From NCBI RefSeq assembly GCF_011440395.1, contig NZ_JAAOIX010000017.1:1-45108 (forward strand): 45,108 nucleotides of DNA, given 5' to 3'. This stretch comes from Pseudomaricurvus alcaniphilus. Its GTDB lineage: Bacteria; Pseudomonadota; Gammaproteobacteria; Pseudomonadales; Cellvibrionaceae. The notes beneath the pieces are model-generated. The model did no database searches and was not told the origin of the DNA. It saw nothing but the letters and a program-made list of their open reading frames with translations. Both the position numbers and the translations under genes were made by a program. Of this stretch, positions 1 through 8,343 are shown piece after piece (positions within the stretch are counted from its first letter, which is position 1; every line of letters starts with the position of its first letter).

Positions 1-683
1 TGAACCGACCACCCCGGATCGGCGCAACCGGCTACGTTCTAAGCAGCTGTAGAAATTGAGTCGTTACTGTTTCGAACTACGACAGCGGCAAATAACCGCG
101 CTTTTGGAGTGGCACATACACTAAGTGACTATTTCATCACTAAAAGCCAGATTCTTATACTAAAATTTCATATAAGGCTGTTTTGGGATCAATTTATTTT
201 TTTTAGAGACTGATTTTGGGCTTTTGAGGTAGATTTTTCTTTTGCTGACTAACTGTCTATTTTTGGAAAAAAGATACACAGTTAAAAACACCCACTATTT
301 ATTTGTATCTATTTTATGGCTATGTGTGTTATCCCGCGGGCTGAGACTCGCCGTTGTCAACGGTATGATTCTCACCTGGCGGCAACGGAAACTCCATTCA
401 GCTTGCCAGAACAGCGGAGATTTCACAGGTCTGATGGTTTGATAACTGGGAGAAGAACCCGGATCTCTGGGAACTTTCGAGACACTAAACGCGCAGCGAC
501 TCCGCATTAGCCTTGATGGGGTTCAACAGCGATGAATTGCCAAAGACTAAGGCAAATCGTTCGAGGAAATGTATTTAGGACGACGGCGGTTTGGCCGAAT
601 TGACAGGAAAGGTGATGCCCCGGGCCCGAACGTTAGGCAGCACATTGCCCGCCCGACAGCTCTCGCAACAATTGAGGCGAAGG
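1..683. other. No gene recognised
   Basis: AT-rich to about 310, then mixed composition. Open frames here are short, lack recognisable domains or ribosome binding sites, and I could not assign any of them. The stretch 340-520 may be a decayed coding fragment, but I cannot name it. Confidence 0.5.
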
Positions 684-1208
684 CTATACCGTCAGCAATT
701 CCAAGTCGCCCCGTCTGCTCACCGGGTGCCGGATTGCCTCCTTGGTGATGTTCACTTCCAACGCCACTTGCGCGATTTCCAGTATGCCAGTATCAATCTG
801 GTAGCCCCCTCGCGCCTTCAGCCAACCCAGTACCTCCGCCAGATGCCAGATTGAGGCACTACCTTCGTGGACCGGAATGGGGAACGCTCCACGGTGGGCA
901 ACCATAAGCTTGCGCATCGCCTGCCGGGAAATTCCCACAATATCGGCCACATCCGTCAGCCCGACAAGGTCGGGGGCAGCCTCAATCAGGCGTGCAGAAG
1001 GAACAGCGTTTTTGACATCGGCCAGGGCAGTTCGAACTGCTTCTTCAGCGCTGTCTGCCTCGCGGGAGAATTCCAGCGCCAGGCGACCGGGTTGCCCTAC
1101 ACCGACGAGAGCGTCATCACAACCAGCGGCGCCCAACCATTCGACGATACCGTCCAAATCGCTGTCGTGGTCAGCCAATTGGTATTTCAATGTAAAAATA
1201 TATTCCAT
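684..1208 (-). CDS. HTH DNA-binding protein, probable antitoxin of the HicA-like pair
   Basis: A 174-residue protein. The N-terminal half (1-85) is an alpha/beta region without a named domain; residues about 85-140 contain a MerR/excisionase-like helix-turn-helix (GLTDVADIVGISRQAMRKL, followed by SASIWHLAEVLGWL). It is the second gene of a two-gene minus-strand unit: only 3 bases separate its ATG from the stop of the small gene upstream, and a GGAGG sits 8 bases before its ATG inside that gene. The tight coupling to a HicA-like small protein and the perfect palindrome upstream of the pair suggest an autoregulating antitoxin (inference). The last ~20 residues look unlike the rest and might reflect an old frameshift, which I cannot confirm. 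It could instead be a plain regulator. Confidence 0.7.
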   Translation of the reverse strand: MEYIFTLKYQLADHDSDLDGIVEWLGAAGCDDALVGVGQPGRLALEFSREADSAEEAVRTALADVKNAVPSARLIEAAPDLVGLTDVADIVGISRQAMRKLMVAHRGAFPIPVHEGSASIWHLAEVLGWLKARGGYQIDTGILEIAQVALEVNITKEAIRHPVSRRGDLELLTV

Positions 1209-1211
1209 AAC

Positions 1212-1481
1212 TCAAGCCTCCGACTCCGTATCGCCCCGGCGCTGGTGAGTGGAGCACTTGTCCACCACCCTGCGCAGCGCTCGTGCGTGACTGCCAGGGT
1301 TTCTCGGCGTGCTCCACACACTGGCGATACAGAACTCACCACAGCGACATTCATCGTCATTATAGGGGCAGTAGATCTTGCCCCAGGCATGACTACCACC
1401 CACCTCGACTCGCCAGCCCTCCTCTTCCGCATGCTTGAGCGCGGCTTCAATTTCCTTCTTCGGATGTGGTGAACGAGTCAT
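1212..1481 (-). CDS. Small HicA-like protein, probable toxin
   Basis: An 89-residue protein starting MTRSPHPKKEIEAAL. The core K-K-E-I-E-A-A-L...G-W-R-V-E-V-G-G-S-H-A-W-G-K-I-Y resembles the HicA fold, where a helix is followed by a strand with a conserved Gly-Ser-His that supplies the catalytic His in mRNA interferases; four Cys (CRCGEFC region and a later Cys) are an additional feature. An in-frame start lies upstream at 1529, but the ATG at 1481 has a GGAG 7 bases before it and begins after the palindrome at 1502-1543, so I prefer it. It is transcribed first, followed after 3 bases by the HTH gene. HicA assignment is by motif and context only; toxicity is inferred. Confidence 0.65.
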   Translation of the reverse strand: MTRSPHPKKEIEAALKHAEEEGWRVEVGGSHAWGKIYCPYNDDECRCGEFCIASVWSTPRNPGSHARALRRVVDKCSTHQRRGDTESEA

Positions 1482-1501
1482 TCCTTGTCTCCAAGTATGG
1501 G

Positions 1502-1543
1502 GATGGCACCCGAGGTTGTCAAGTGACAACCTCGGGTGCCATC
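1502..1543. promoter_or_regulatory. Perfect 20-bp inverted repeat, likely operator of the HicA-like/HTH pair
   Basis: Arms 1502-1521 and 1524-1543 are exact reverse complements around the 2-base centre AG; the core reads GGTTGTCAAGTGACAACC. It ends 21 bases before the chosen ATG at 1481 on the minus strand. There is no T-run on either side, so it does not look like an intrinsic terminator. The compact two-fold symmetry suits a dimeric HTH repressor, plausibly the product of the second gene. Confidence 0.6.
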
Positions 1544-1544
1544 A

Positions 1545-1626
1545 AGCCGCCGAAATCCAAAAAATCATACGCAAGCCTCGACCGGTACCGGCCCAACCAC
1601 ACAGCTTATCTGGGGTAAATCGAGCG
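1545..1626 (+). pseudogene. Relic of an HTH-Fic gene
   Basis: This stretch aligns with 12814-12936 of the longer Fic-type fragment downstream: both encode A-E-I-x-K-I-I-R-K-P and D-R-Y-R-P-N-H-T-A-Y-L-G. The copy here lacks the 41 bases found at 12849-12889 in the other copy, which breaks the frame, and carries a TAA after the Y-L-G codons. It begins immediately after the palindrome at 1502-1543. Confidence 0.65.
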
Positions 1627-1627
1627 C

Positions 1628-1783
1628 TTGCAGTATCGCTCTGCTCTACGGGATATCGCTCAAACCATCGTGCTCGAACGACAGGACAGAAAAACAGACC
1701 TAACCCACATTGCCAAATGGGCCGTTGCCGAGGAACTCACCGAAGAGGCTGAATGCACTCAACAAGAGTGCCGAGGCGATTAA
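1628..1783 (+). pseudogene. Relic of an unidentified gene, copy 1
   Basis: Reads L-Q-Y-R-S-A-L-R-D-I-A-Q-T-I-V-L-E-R-Q-D, then H-I-A-K-W-A-V-A-E-E-L-T-E-E-A-E and ends at TAA 1781. No start codon with a ribosome binding site. Bases 1627-1724 are almost identical to 6893-6990, where a longer piece of the same gene survives. I do not recognise the family. Confidence 0.5.
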
Positions 1784-1818
1784 ATCGGGACGCGAGACGC
1801 ATGTTATAGGTTAGTGTA

Positions 1819-1975
1819 GGCGTGATTATGGGCCATAATCACGCCACACCCGTACGAGAAGAGAAATCTGAACGCCGTCAATACCATGACAGCACCAATT
1901 CGCCTCTCATGGTATCGATGCTGTCTGCCTTGCTACACGCAATAAATACCATGAAAAATACCATTATCAAATAAT
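1819..1975 (+). repeat. Island boundary-type element, copy A (hairpin plus ATACCAT sites)
   Basis: Begins with a perfect 13-bp hairpin (1819-1845, single-base centre), then an ACCATG...CATGGT inverted pair (about 1890-1920), then the 19-mer ATACCATGAAAAATACCAT at 1946-1964. The same order and recognisable sequence occur at 14380-14604 and 18634-18829. The two ATACCAT heptamers are 12 bases apart in direct orientation, the sort of arrangement expected for arm-type binding sites of a tyrosine recombinase (inference). Confidence 0.6.
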
Positions 1976-2096
1976 TCTGCAGACAATTCATTATGAAGCG
2001 GATCCGCGGTGATCACCAGAAAGGCCTGCTGTTCCAGATTCAGGCAATTACTGCCCCACAAGTGCCGCACATGAATCCTCAAGCCCGAAGGCCGAA

Positions 2097-2213
2097 ATGA
2101 ATCTATCCCTGACCGATGAGTTGCGTGATTTCGTCAATAGCCGCACCGGTGGTGGTGGCCTCTCTCAGATTTATCCATGCGCCGTGAAGATCGGAAAGCG
2201 CTGTTTTTTCTAG
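2097..2213 (+). pseudogene. Broken ParD-like antitoxin
   Basis: The start M-N-L-S-L-T-D-E-L-R-D-F-V is characteristic of ParD/CopG antitoxins. After about 22 codons the frame departs from the family; one frame over, the DNA at 2165-2200 encodes S-D-L-S-M-R-R-E-D-R-K-A, which resembles the expected continuation. The reading stops at TAG 2211, far short of the usual ~80 residues. No ParE toxin follows. A dead remnant of a ParDE pair. Confidence 0.6.
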
Positions 2214-2264
2214 CCTGTTGGCTCGGTGTCAAAACCCATGATATGCCTTCTTCTGAAAGACCTG

Positions 2265-4637
2265 TTAAGCCAATGCCCGCAATTTCGTCAGCCTGGCCCG
2301 TGTATCCTCCAGTTCCTGCTGATCCCGTGTAAACAGCTTCTCCGTTTTGGTCAGTATCAGCTTGTGGGGTGAACCTTCCCGCCGGGTGTTATGAGTGACC
2401 GGAACCCCCATGCCATCTATCGTCCCGTGTATGTGGCGCCGGCGCTCTTTGTTCAGCGGCCAAGTCAGTACGGTGGTCGTGCGGGACGACAGGAATGCAT
2501 TGAGTTGTTTGCAGTCTTCGCAACCACAGGTTGATGCGGTCTCGATCGACCAGTCGTCTTGTTCACGATTTCCCTTTGCGATGCGGGCTTCAAGTTGAGC
2601 CACGGCATGGTTGAGCAAATGCCCATATCCCCATGCCTTAAAGTCAGTGTCCTTCAGCATTTTTGAGCGATGCAGAAGGATATCCGCGAGCGCGGCCCTT
2701 GAAAACAACACCGGGTTGTTTATGACATAGTCCAGCGTTTGCTGATGAATCGTCGGTTGGCCGGCGTGATAACCGGCCTGCAGAAGATCGGATATCTGCT
2801 TCGTTCGGCTGGGTTCGTCTCTTTTGAGATAGACCAGGCTTGAATGCGCCTTTCTTGAGTCGTGATCTTCTTTCAGGGTTGCGTATTGAAAGTTAAGTAA
2901 CCATTTCATTAATCCGCACTGTCCCTTGGACGTCTCCATCAGTATCCTTACTATCGAGGAAAGCTGCGGAATCGCCTCGGGGCGACGGTAGTCATGCTCC
3001 GCCGGTTTCGACCAGGATTCAAACACCGACAGACACCAGGGTGTGTCATATGTCTTTTCCAGTGCCACTAGCACTTGCGCCGTCCCGGGGGTTAGCGAGG
3101 CCAATCCCAGTGGCGACAACAGCAGTTGCGCCTGCTCGGCGGATTGTATTTGCAGGGCAAGTTTGTATGCCGTAGCTGCCAGCTTGCCATCACTTGACCA
3201 TCGTGCGTGTCGGACCCAATAGGGCAAAATACTTTCCACCCGCATTCGCGCCTCTGGCAGGGTAGTTTTCTTTTTGGCTAATCGCAGTATTTCTCCTGCT
3301 GCCCTGTTGGCGTCGAGTTCACATAAGACGGCAAAATGGTCTTCCTTGCGCCAGAGTATGACTGCCGCCCGGTGGTACCACCGCTCCAGGGTGTTGCCAT
3401 AGTTGCCCATATAACCTTCGTACTCAGTATTGAATGGGTCGAAATCGTCTGTGTCCCTGGTCCAGCAGATTTCTTCATCCGATAAACGCAGCCCGCCGAT
3501 ATCCACTTGGCGGTTATTCTCGTCGATCAGATGTTGTAGTGTGATGTCGCTGTCGATGAGATCGTGCAAAATATATTCATCGGCAGAGATTGCTTCATCT
3601 TCCTTCTCCTCCTCATTATCATCGTCGTATTCGTCATACCAGTAGCCTCTCCGCCGATAACCGTAGTCCCTTCGGCTATCTTCCTCTTCGGCATCCCAAA
3701 TTTCCTGAATATCCGCCAGCGCAAGGTATCTTTCCAGCCCCAACGCATCAGATGCGACGCGCAGCGCGTCCACACGAGGCTGGTCTTCATTTTTTAGCCG
3801 ATCCCAGTAAAGGCTCTTTTGAGTGTATTCGTGACCCAACAGGTATACCCACTTCCTGGGTTGAGTTGTCTTCCCGGAACCGTCGCTTTCATCTCTGGTC
3901 GCCGGCGCGTGGAAGTAGCGCCTGAGGCCACTGGCCAGTGCATCCACCGTTGCGGCACTTTGAACGGGCGACGCGGTCCGGTTCGAGTTATCCAGCACCA
4001 AGTTGTACGTCAGGGTGATGCGATAACCCTCCGTTACCGGCCTGACTTCATGGTGGCAATCGGCGTAAAAGGCGATTAACGTTAACTTGTCGCCGGTCGC
4101 ACGTGGGGCCTGAAAACGCTTCTTTTCACCCTGGTGATCGACGACCAGCATTCCCCCACGGTAGGAGGAGGGCAACACCACCACGAGGCTTGCCACCATG
4201 CCATCGACCTTTTCCGAGTCCTGGTGGGGCTTGAAAAACTGGCCGGGTTCATAGACCAACAGGTTATGCAGGTGCGCTTTCAGCTTGCCGCCGGCGGAAA
4301 GCCCAAGTTCTGCCTTGAACTGTTCCAGCAACGGATTTAGGGTCTTGTTCCAGACGCGATTATCGATCTGCACCTTGCTCTTTGGCACCTCCCACACGTC
4401 GCGAACCTGTGGGTCCAACAGTGTCTGATCCTGCCAGCCGAATTTTGCGGGCCTGGCAAGGCGTATGAGAGACTTGGTTGCCCGGGCGGATAAGGGTAGC
4501 TTCAGCTTACCGGCATTGGTGGGAAAACCCTTTATCTTGATTTGCAGGCCTTCGCAGGACGCGGTTTGCCTAGCGCAAAACGAGCCTTGCTGGCTGATGT
4601 CTGTCAGGGCGGATAGTATGTTCCCCATATTTGCCAT
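2265..4637 (-). CDS. Large 2OG-Fe(II) oxygenase family protein
   Basis: 790 residues. Residues about 85-215 form a prolyl-4-hydroxylase-like 2-oxoglutarate/Fe(II) dioxygenase domain with the expected metal triad and 2OG anchor: H138-x-D140 (in FKPHQD), a second His at 195 or 196 (in ADCHHEV) and R206 (in EGYRITLTY). An acidic stretch (D/E-rich, about 325-345) and a long helical C-terminal region follow, ending with a CxCxxC cluster near residue 700 (STCGCEDC). The enzyme domain would hydroxylate or otherwise oxidise a protein, nucleic acid or small substrate; which one cannot be read from sequence. The ~570-residue C-terminal part has no domain I can name. Stands alone on the minus strand between island relics and hipA. 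Its start MANMGN is the first Met in frame. Confidence 0.75.
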   Translation of the reverse strand: MANMGNILSALTDISQQGSFCARQTASCEGLQIKIKGFPTNAGKLKLPLSARATKSLIRLARPAKFGWQDQTLLDPQVRDVWEVPKSKVQIDNRVWNKTLNPLLEQFKAELGLSAGGKLKAHLHNLLVYEPGQFFKPHQDSEKVDGMVASLVVVLPSSYRGGMLVVDHQGEKKRFQAPRATGDKLTLIAFYADCHHEVRPVTEGYRITLTYNLVLDNSNRTASPVQSAATVDALASGLRRYFHAPATRDESDGSGKTTQPRKWVYLLGHEYTQKSLYWDRLKNEDQPRVDALRVASDALGLERYLALADIQEIWDAEEEDSRRDYGYRRRGYWYDEYDDDNEEEKEDEAISADEYILHDLIDSDITLQHLIDENNRQVDIGGLRLSDEEICWTRDTDDFDPFNTEYEGYMGNYGNTLERWYHRAAVILWRKEDHFAVLCELDANRAAGEILRLAKKKTTLPEARMRVESILPYWVRHARWSSDGKLAATAYKLALQIQSAEQAQLLLSPLGLASLTPGTAQVLVALEKTYDTPWCLSVFESWSKPAEHDYRRPEAIPQLSSIVRILMETSKGQCGLMKWLLNFQYATLKEDHDSRKAHSSLVYLKRDEPSRTKQISDLLQAGYHAGQPTIHQQTLDYVINNPVLFSRAALADILLHRSKMLKDTDFKAWGYGHLLNHAVAQLEARIAKGNREQDDWSIETASTCGCEDCKQLNAFLSSRTTTVLTWPLNKERRRHIHGTIDGMGVPVTHNTRREGSPHKLILTKTEKLFTRDQQELEDTRARLTKLRALA

Positions 4638-4751
4638 GCTGACTCCTGTTATTCATGTCACCGGACGCGATTATACACACCGCATGAGGACTGTCGCATA
4701 CCTGCAAAACCGGTTAATTGTAGGGCGTGTACGACGATCCCTGACAAAGAG

Positions 4752-4792
4752 CGCATAGCATAAAAAATGCGTTCAAAAACCCCGCCAAAGCG
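4752..4792 (-). terminator. Possible terminator downstream of hipA
   Basis: On the minus strand, just after the hipA stop, a G-rich run is followed by TTTTT, then a CGCAT...ATGCG stem (4752-4756 with 4767-4771) whose loop is T-rich. The stems are short, so this is only a candidate. Confidence 0.3.
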
Positions 4793-4794
4793 AC

Positions 4795-6030
4795 TTATAA
4801 ATCGAGGTCAAATGCAGGCGAAAAATCAATCAGATCCGTACTTCGCATACCCAACTCCTTGGCCAGGAAACGCCAACTTGCCACCACCCGAGCCACCTCT
4901 TCCCAGGCCTCCATTGCTTCTTCGCGGTTCAACCTAAAGTAAGGCGCTCCCTCTATGAGTACCTCGCGACTATCGATCGGACCAGAGTCCTCGGTCAACC
5001 AGGTTTTACTCTCACGGCGATCACCCGGCATCGGATTGAGGTCAAAGGCCGGCGCCAAGCGCCAGCCGTGGTTGCGGGCATCGTACAAAAAAGCGGTGTT
5101 GCGCAGGTGATCATCCGTATTGCAGATAAGAAAGTTGAAGACCAATCGACGCCATAACTCCTGTATATCGGCAATTGGGTCAGCACCGTCCTGTAGCAGC
5201 GCGTCCACTACTTCCGTGTAGGCATGAACGTCGTCACGACCACTGACTTGCAGCATCGTCGCGGCCGACATGTAGGGAATACGACCACCATCGGCGGCAC
5301 GATCAAAGCGCCGAATAATCGCCACGGGAGTATCCTTGATCAGTTCCACTCGCGCCTGCGCCGTGCGAATACCGGCTTTGGCCGCCAGGTTCATGGCTAA
5401 CACCTCGCCGCGAATCACGTCTCGCTGATCCGCCTGGCTCGGGAACTTGCCCAGTGCCAGAGCACCATCCGTGTCACGTACGGTGGACTTGGGCCGAGCT
5501 CCACCCAGCGAAGTGCCGCGGCCAAGCAAATACTGCAGGTCCTGCTCGCTCTCCTTGCCATCCTCCAGCGCCAAAGCTGCCTTTAAAACCCTACCCAGTT
5601 CCACCAATGGTGGAACATGCCACTGTGCGCTACCTGAATTCAAATAGATACCGCTTAGTGTATCGAAAAGTCGAAGCGCACCCACACGCGCTTCGTCATC
5701 CACCCACAGGAGAAAATCGACAGGTGCCAATTGTGCCAAGCTACAATCCTTCTGACGCAATTTCGCATGTGCACGGCGAATAACACGCTCACCCCAGACA
5801 TCCGGCCCGGTATCTTCCAGCGCATGAAAGAACACCCCTTGCGGGTGCTGTACCCCGGGCACGGGTTGCAGGTCAGGCGACAAGTTGAAAAACCGCGCAT
5901 CCTGCAGCCAGGCTTCGTCGTAACTGAACGCGCTGCGTTTACCACTGCCCAGATACAAGCGCCCCACCACCAAGCCGCTGGTGCCCAGATGGACTTCAAG
6001 ATCCTTCCGTCTGGGTAGGTTGCCTGCCAT
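4795..6030 (-). CDS. hipA: HipA-family serine/threonine kinase toxin
   Basis: 411 residues. The N-terminal HipA subdomain (about 10-120) is followed by the kinase core: glycine-rich GGARPK at 176-181, the catalytic loop N304-T-D306-D-H308-L-R-N311, and the metal-binding Asp330 in LAPAFDLNP. All positions expected for an active kinase are present. HipA kinases phosphorylate translation factors such as glutamyl-tRNA synthetase and arrest growth when free of HipB. Its ATG overlaps the hipB stop by one base (TGATG), with GGAGGG six bases before, so the two are translationally coupled. Substrate in this organism is unknown. Confidence 0.93.
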   Translation of the reverse strand: MAGNLPRRKDLEVHLGTSGLVVGRLYLGSGKRSAFSYDEAWLQDARFFNLSPDLQPVPGVQHPQGVFFHALEDTGPDVWGERVIRRAHAKLRQKDCSLAQLAPVDFLLWVDDEARVGALRLFDTLSGIYLNSGSAQWHVPPLVELGRVLKAALALEDGKESEQDLQYLLGRGTSLGGARPKSTVRDTDGALALGKFPSQADQRDVIRGEVLAMNLAAKAGIRTAQARVELIKDTPVAIIRRFDRAADGGRIPYMSAATMLQVSGRDDVHAYTEVVDALLQDGADPIADIQELWRRLVFNFLICNTDDHLRNTAFLYDARNHGWRLAPAFDLNPMPGDRRESKTWLTEDSGPIDSREVLIEGAPYFRLNREEAMEAWEEVARVVASWRFLAKELGMRSTDLIDFSPAFDLDL

Positions 6031-6446
6031 CAGAATCCCTCCAGTTCATCGGGGTGAGGAGTGACCTTACCGCTTGATTTGGCATCAGCAGAACGGCCGG
6101 GGCGTGACTTGCTACCACGGGCGCGCACCCGCTGCGGCAATTGTTCCCGCACCAGTTCCATCCCCAACTCGTCATTCTCCAGCGACATCACCTTAACCAG
6201 GGCCTCAAGCCGGCCAAGCACCTGCAAGGTGCGCAGGAAGGTATGCAATGCAGTACCTGGGTACCCATCCTCCATGCGTCTGACTGTGCTCAGGGAGGCC
6301 CCTATACGCTGCGCCAGCTCTCCTTGGCTCAACCGGCGCATACGGCGCGCAGCCGAGATGTCTTGCCCCAGGTTACGCAGGGCACGCTCCACGGGCCTCG
6401 GCAACGCAACTTGGGTACCTGAGCGCTTTCCATCTGTAGCAGACAT
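6030..6446 (-). CDS. hipB: HipB-family antitoxin, Xre-type repressor
   Basis: 138 residues with an Xre helix-turn-helix at about 30-66 (ARRMRRLSQGELAQRIGAS then STVRRMEDG). A basic, low-complexity tail (RARGSKSRPGRSADAKSSGK) follows, longer than in classical HipB. First gene of the hipBA operon. Binds and neutralises HipA and represses its own promoter in the studied family members. Repeated AAATATGAA motifs immediately upstream are likely its operators. Confidence 0.9.
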   Translation of the reverse strand: MSATDGKRSGTQVALPRPVERALRNLGQDISAARRMRRLSQGELAQRIGASLSTVRRMEDGYPGTALHTFLRTLQVLGRLEALVKVMSLENDELGMELVREQLPQRVRARGSKSRPGRSADAKSSGKVTPHPDELEGF

Positions 6447-6457
6447 ATTACCTTTAC

Positions 6458-6577
6458 CAAATATGAACTAAAAAACTCAATAAACATTCATATTTGACCA
6501 CCTACCTTCCAGCAAGTCAACCCACCCCTAACAACCATATATAAACCTTTAAGATATTTTATAGTTTAAATATGAAC
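6458..6577. promoter_or_regulatory. AAATATGAA half-sites upstream of hipB
   Basis: CAAATATGAA at 6458-6467 and its exact reverse complement TTCATATTTG at 6487-6496 form a 10-bp inverted repeat with a 19-base spacer; AAATATGAAC recurs in direct orientation at 6568-6577. The first lies 12 bases before the hipB start. HipB family repressors bind paired inverted half-sites in their promoter, so these are the obvious operator candidates. Confidence 0.55.
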
Positions 6578-6892
6578 ACTTAAAGTTATATAACCTCCAA
6601 TAATTATAGATGCCGCCCCTACTTTGAATCACCTCTAAGCAGGCAAACGAACCATTCTGATTCGTGATGATTCGACCACACTGAGATTGCTTGAAGTCGC
6701 CGCGCAACAGGTCGGCTACGGACCACAGGAACGAGGCTGTTAACGCTGGACTAAAAGCGCGCCTATTTGCCGTTGTTTGATTTCACCCAGCACCGCCACT
6801 ACATCGCCTCCGGATACTATCTGGGCCTATGAGCGCTCGGTTGCACGTTATGCTGCGGTCAGCTAGTCACTCGGCGAACCGGATCCATTCCG
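6578..6892. other. Gap without an intact gene
   Basis: AT-rich at first (to about 6620), then GC-richer sequence that reads as broken coding (for example L-R-L-L-E-V-A-A-Q-Q-V-G-Y-G-P-Q-E-R-G on the plus strand around 6680-6740) interrupted by stops. Family not recognised. Confidence 0.4.
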
Positions 6893-7150
6893 TTTGCAGT
6901 ATCGTTCTGCACCGCGGGATATCGCTCAAACCATCGTGCTCGAACGACAAGACAGAAAAACAGACCTAACCCACATTGCCAAATGGGCCGAAAAGACTAT
7001 TGCACAACAAGACCGGCAACCATTCAGCGAAATGGTTGAAAATGAAAGCCTCAACCTGCATGCTGGGATCTTTGCCCGGCACCAGGTAAAACCATCGTAA
7101 TTTTGGCGTGGCAGGACGTTTGGTCGCCACTAATTGAAGAGGAAAAACCT
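6893..7150 (+). pseudogene. Relic of an unidentified gene, copy 2
   Basis: Bases 6893-6990 repeat 1627-1724 nearly exactly. The frame then runs on through [23 protein letters not shown] to a TAA at 7098. One frame over, L-A-W-Q-D-V-W follows at 7103-7123, which would join naturally as K-P-S-E-F-L-A-W-Q-D-V-W if one base were restored. So this is the C-terminal part of a frameshifted gene, of a family I cannot name. Confidence 0.5.
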
Positions 7151-7189
7151 CATGAGCGACACCCTCAGCCTATCGTGCAGGGAGACTCC

Positions 7190-8227
7190 ATGAGCGCAAC
7201 TTCCGTCGGACGCAATGATCCCTGCCCCTGCGGCAGTGGCAAGAAGTTCAAGCACTGCTGCTTGGGCAAGGAGAACGGCGCGTCCCCCAATCAAGGGGCA
7301 ATAAGCGCGTCCGAGGCTTTGCGCAACGCACTGGAAGATCAACAGTTCAGCTCACTGGAAGAGGCGCAGGTATTTGTCACACGACATACCCAACAACAAA
7401 ATCAGCGACCGCGAGAAGAGTTCCACGGCCTCTCATCCGAGCAAATGCACCGCTTACTAAACCAGCCGTTCGACTCGCCAGAACTGGTACGCTTCCCGGA
7501 ATTACTCGATACGCAACCGACCGCGCCGATTCTGCGGCTGTTCGGCTTATTGACAGAGGCCATCGGCGAGCAGGGCCTGAAACCGACCGCCAAGGGCAAC
7601 CTGCCGCGCAACTTCTGCCGCGCAGCCGCCCTGACCTACTGGGGGAAAGATACCTACCAGGAACGCACCCGCTTTGGCAATATCAACCGTGAAGACGACT
7701 TCTACGACCTGCATACTACCCGGCTGGTGGCGCAACTGGCGGGACTGATCCGTAAACACAAAGGCAAGTTTATCCTCAGTCGCGACTGCCGCCGGCTGCT
7801 GGCCGAGGGCGGTCTGGCAGCCGCGTATCCCAGGCTGTTCAGGGCCTATGTCGAACAGTTCAATTGGGCCTACCGGGACGGCCATGTGGAATTACCTTTT
7901 ATCCAGCACGCGTTTTTATTCTCCCTGTATCTGCTGACTCGCTATGGCGATGCCTCGCGGTCGCAAGCATTTTATGAGGATGCATTTTTACAGGCATTCC
8001 CGATAGTCTTGGATGACATCCCGCCAAGTCCGACATATACCCCCGAGGAGGAACTTCGCCGTTGCTATACCTGGCGCACACTGGTGGACTTCACGGGCTT
8101 TTTCGGGCTTGCTGAAGTAGAAACGATCTCCGACGAACTCCTGTGTCGTGATTACCGGGTAAAGTCCTTGCCACTGCTGGGCCAAACGGTTCAATTTCAG
8201 TTTCCCAAGTCAAAGCTCATGGTGTAA
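7190..8227 (+). CDS. SEC-C metal-binding domain protein
   Basis: 345 residues. The N-terminus carries a canonical SEC-C zinc knuckle, C12-P-C14-G-S-G-x5-H-C23-C24, as found at the C-terminus of SecA and in many stand-alone proteins. The remaining ~310 residues look helical with no domain I recognise. The ATG at 7190 has GGGAG five bases upstream; an in-frame TTG at 7103 would add 29 residues encoded by the neighbouring relic and is rejected. The next gene, a SWIM/SNF2 helicase, follows after 116 bases on the same strand, so the two may work together. SEC-C domains are often attached to proteins handling nucleic acids or protein quality control; the role here is open. Confidence 0.75.
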   Translation: MSATSVGRNDPCPCGSGKKFKHCCLGKENGASPNQGAISASEALRNALEDQQFSSLEEAQVFVTRHTQQQNQRPREEFHGLSSEQMHRLLNQPFDSPELVRFPELLDTQPTAPILRLFGLLTEAIGEQGLKPTAKGNLPRNFCRAAALTYWGKDTYQERTRFGNINREDDFYDLHTTRLVAQLAGLIRKHKGKFILSRDCRRLLAEGGLAAAYPRLFRAYVEQFNWAYRDGHVELPFIQHAFLFSLYLLTRYGDASRSQAFYEDAFLQAFPIVLDDIPPSPTYTPEEELRRCYTWRTLVDFTGFFGLAEVETISDELLCRDYRVKSLPLLGQTVQFQFPKSKLMV

Positions 8228-8343
8228 AGCCTTATGGTGAAAAAAGGTGGCTGTTATGCTCGCCCGCATGGCCAGCACAGGCCGCTGTCCTGCATCAACA
8301 GCTCGACTACCTGAACCCATCTACCCGATAAGACGCCGCAACC

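Noticed and set aside
1502-1543. The palindrome as an intrinsic terminator
   Set aside because: No T-run on either strand, and it sits just upstream of a start codon rather than after a gene.
7103-7189. Upstream TTG start extending the SEC-C protein by 29 residues
   Set aside because: The extra residues come from the neighbouring relic; ATG 7190 has a good ribosome binding site and starts directly before the SEC-C motif.
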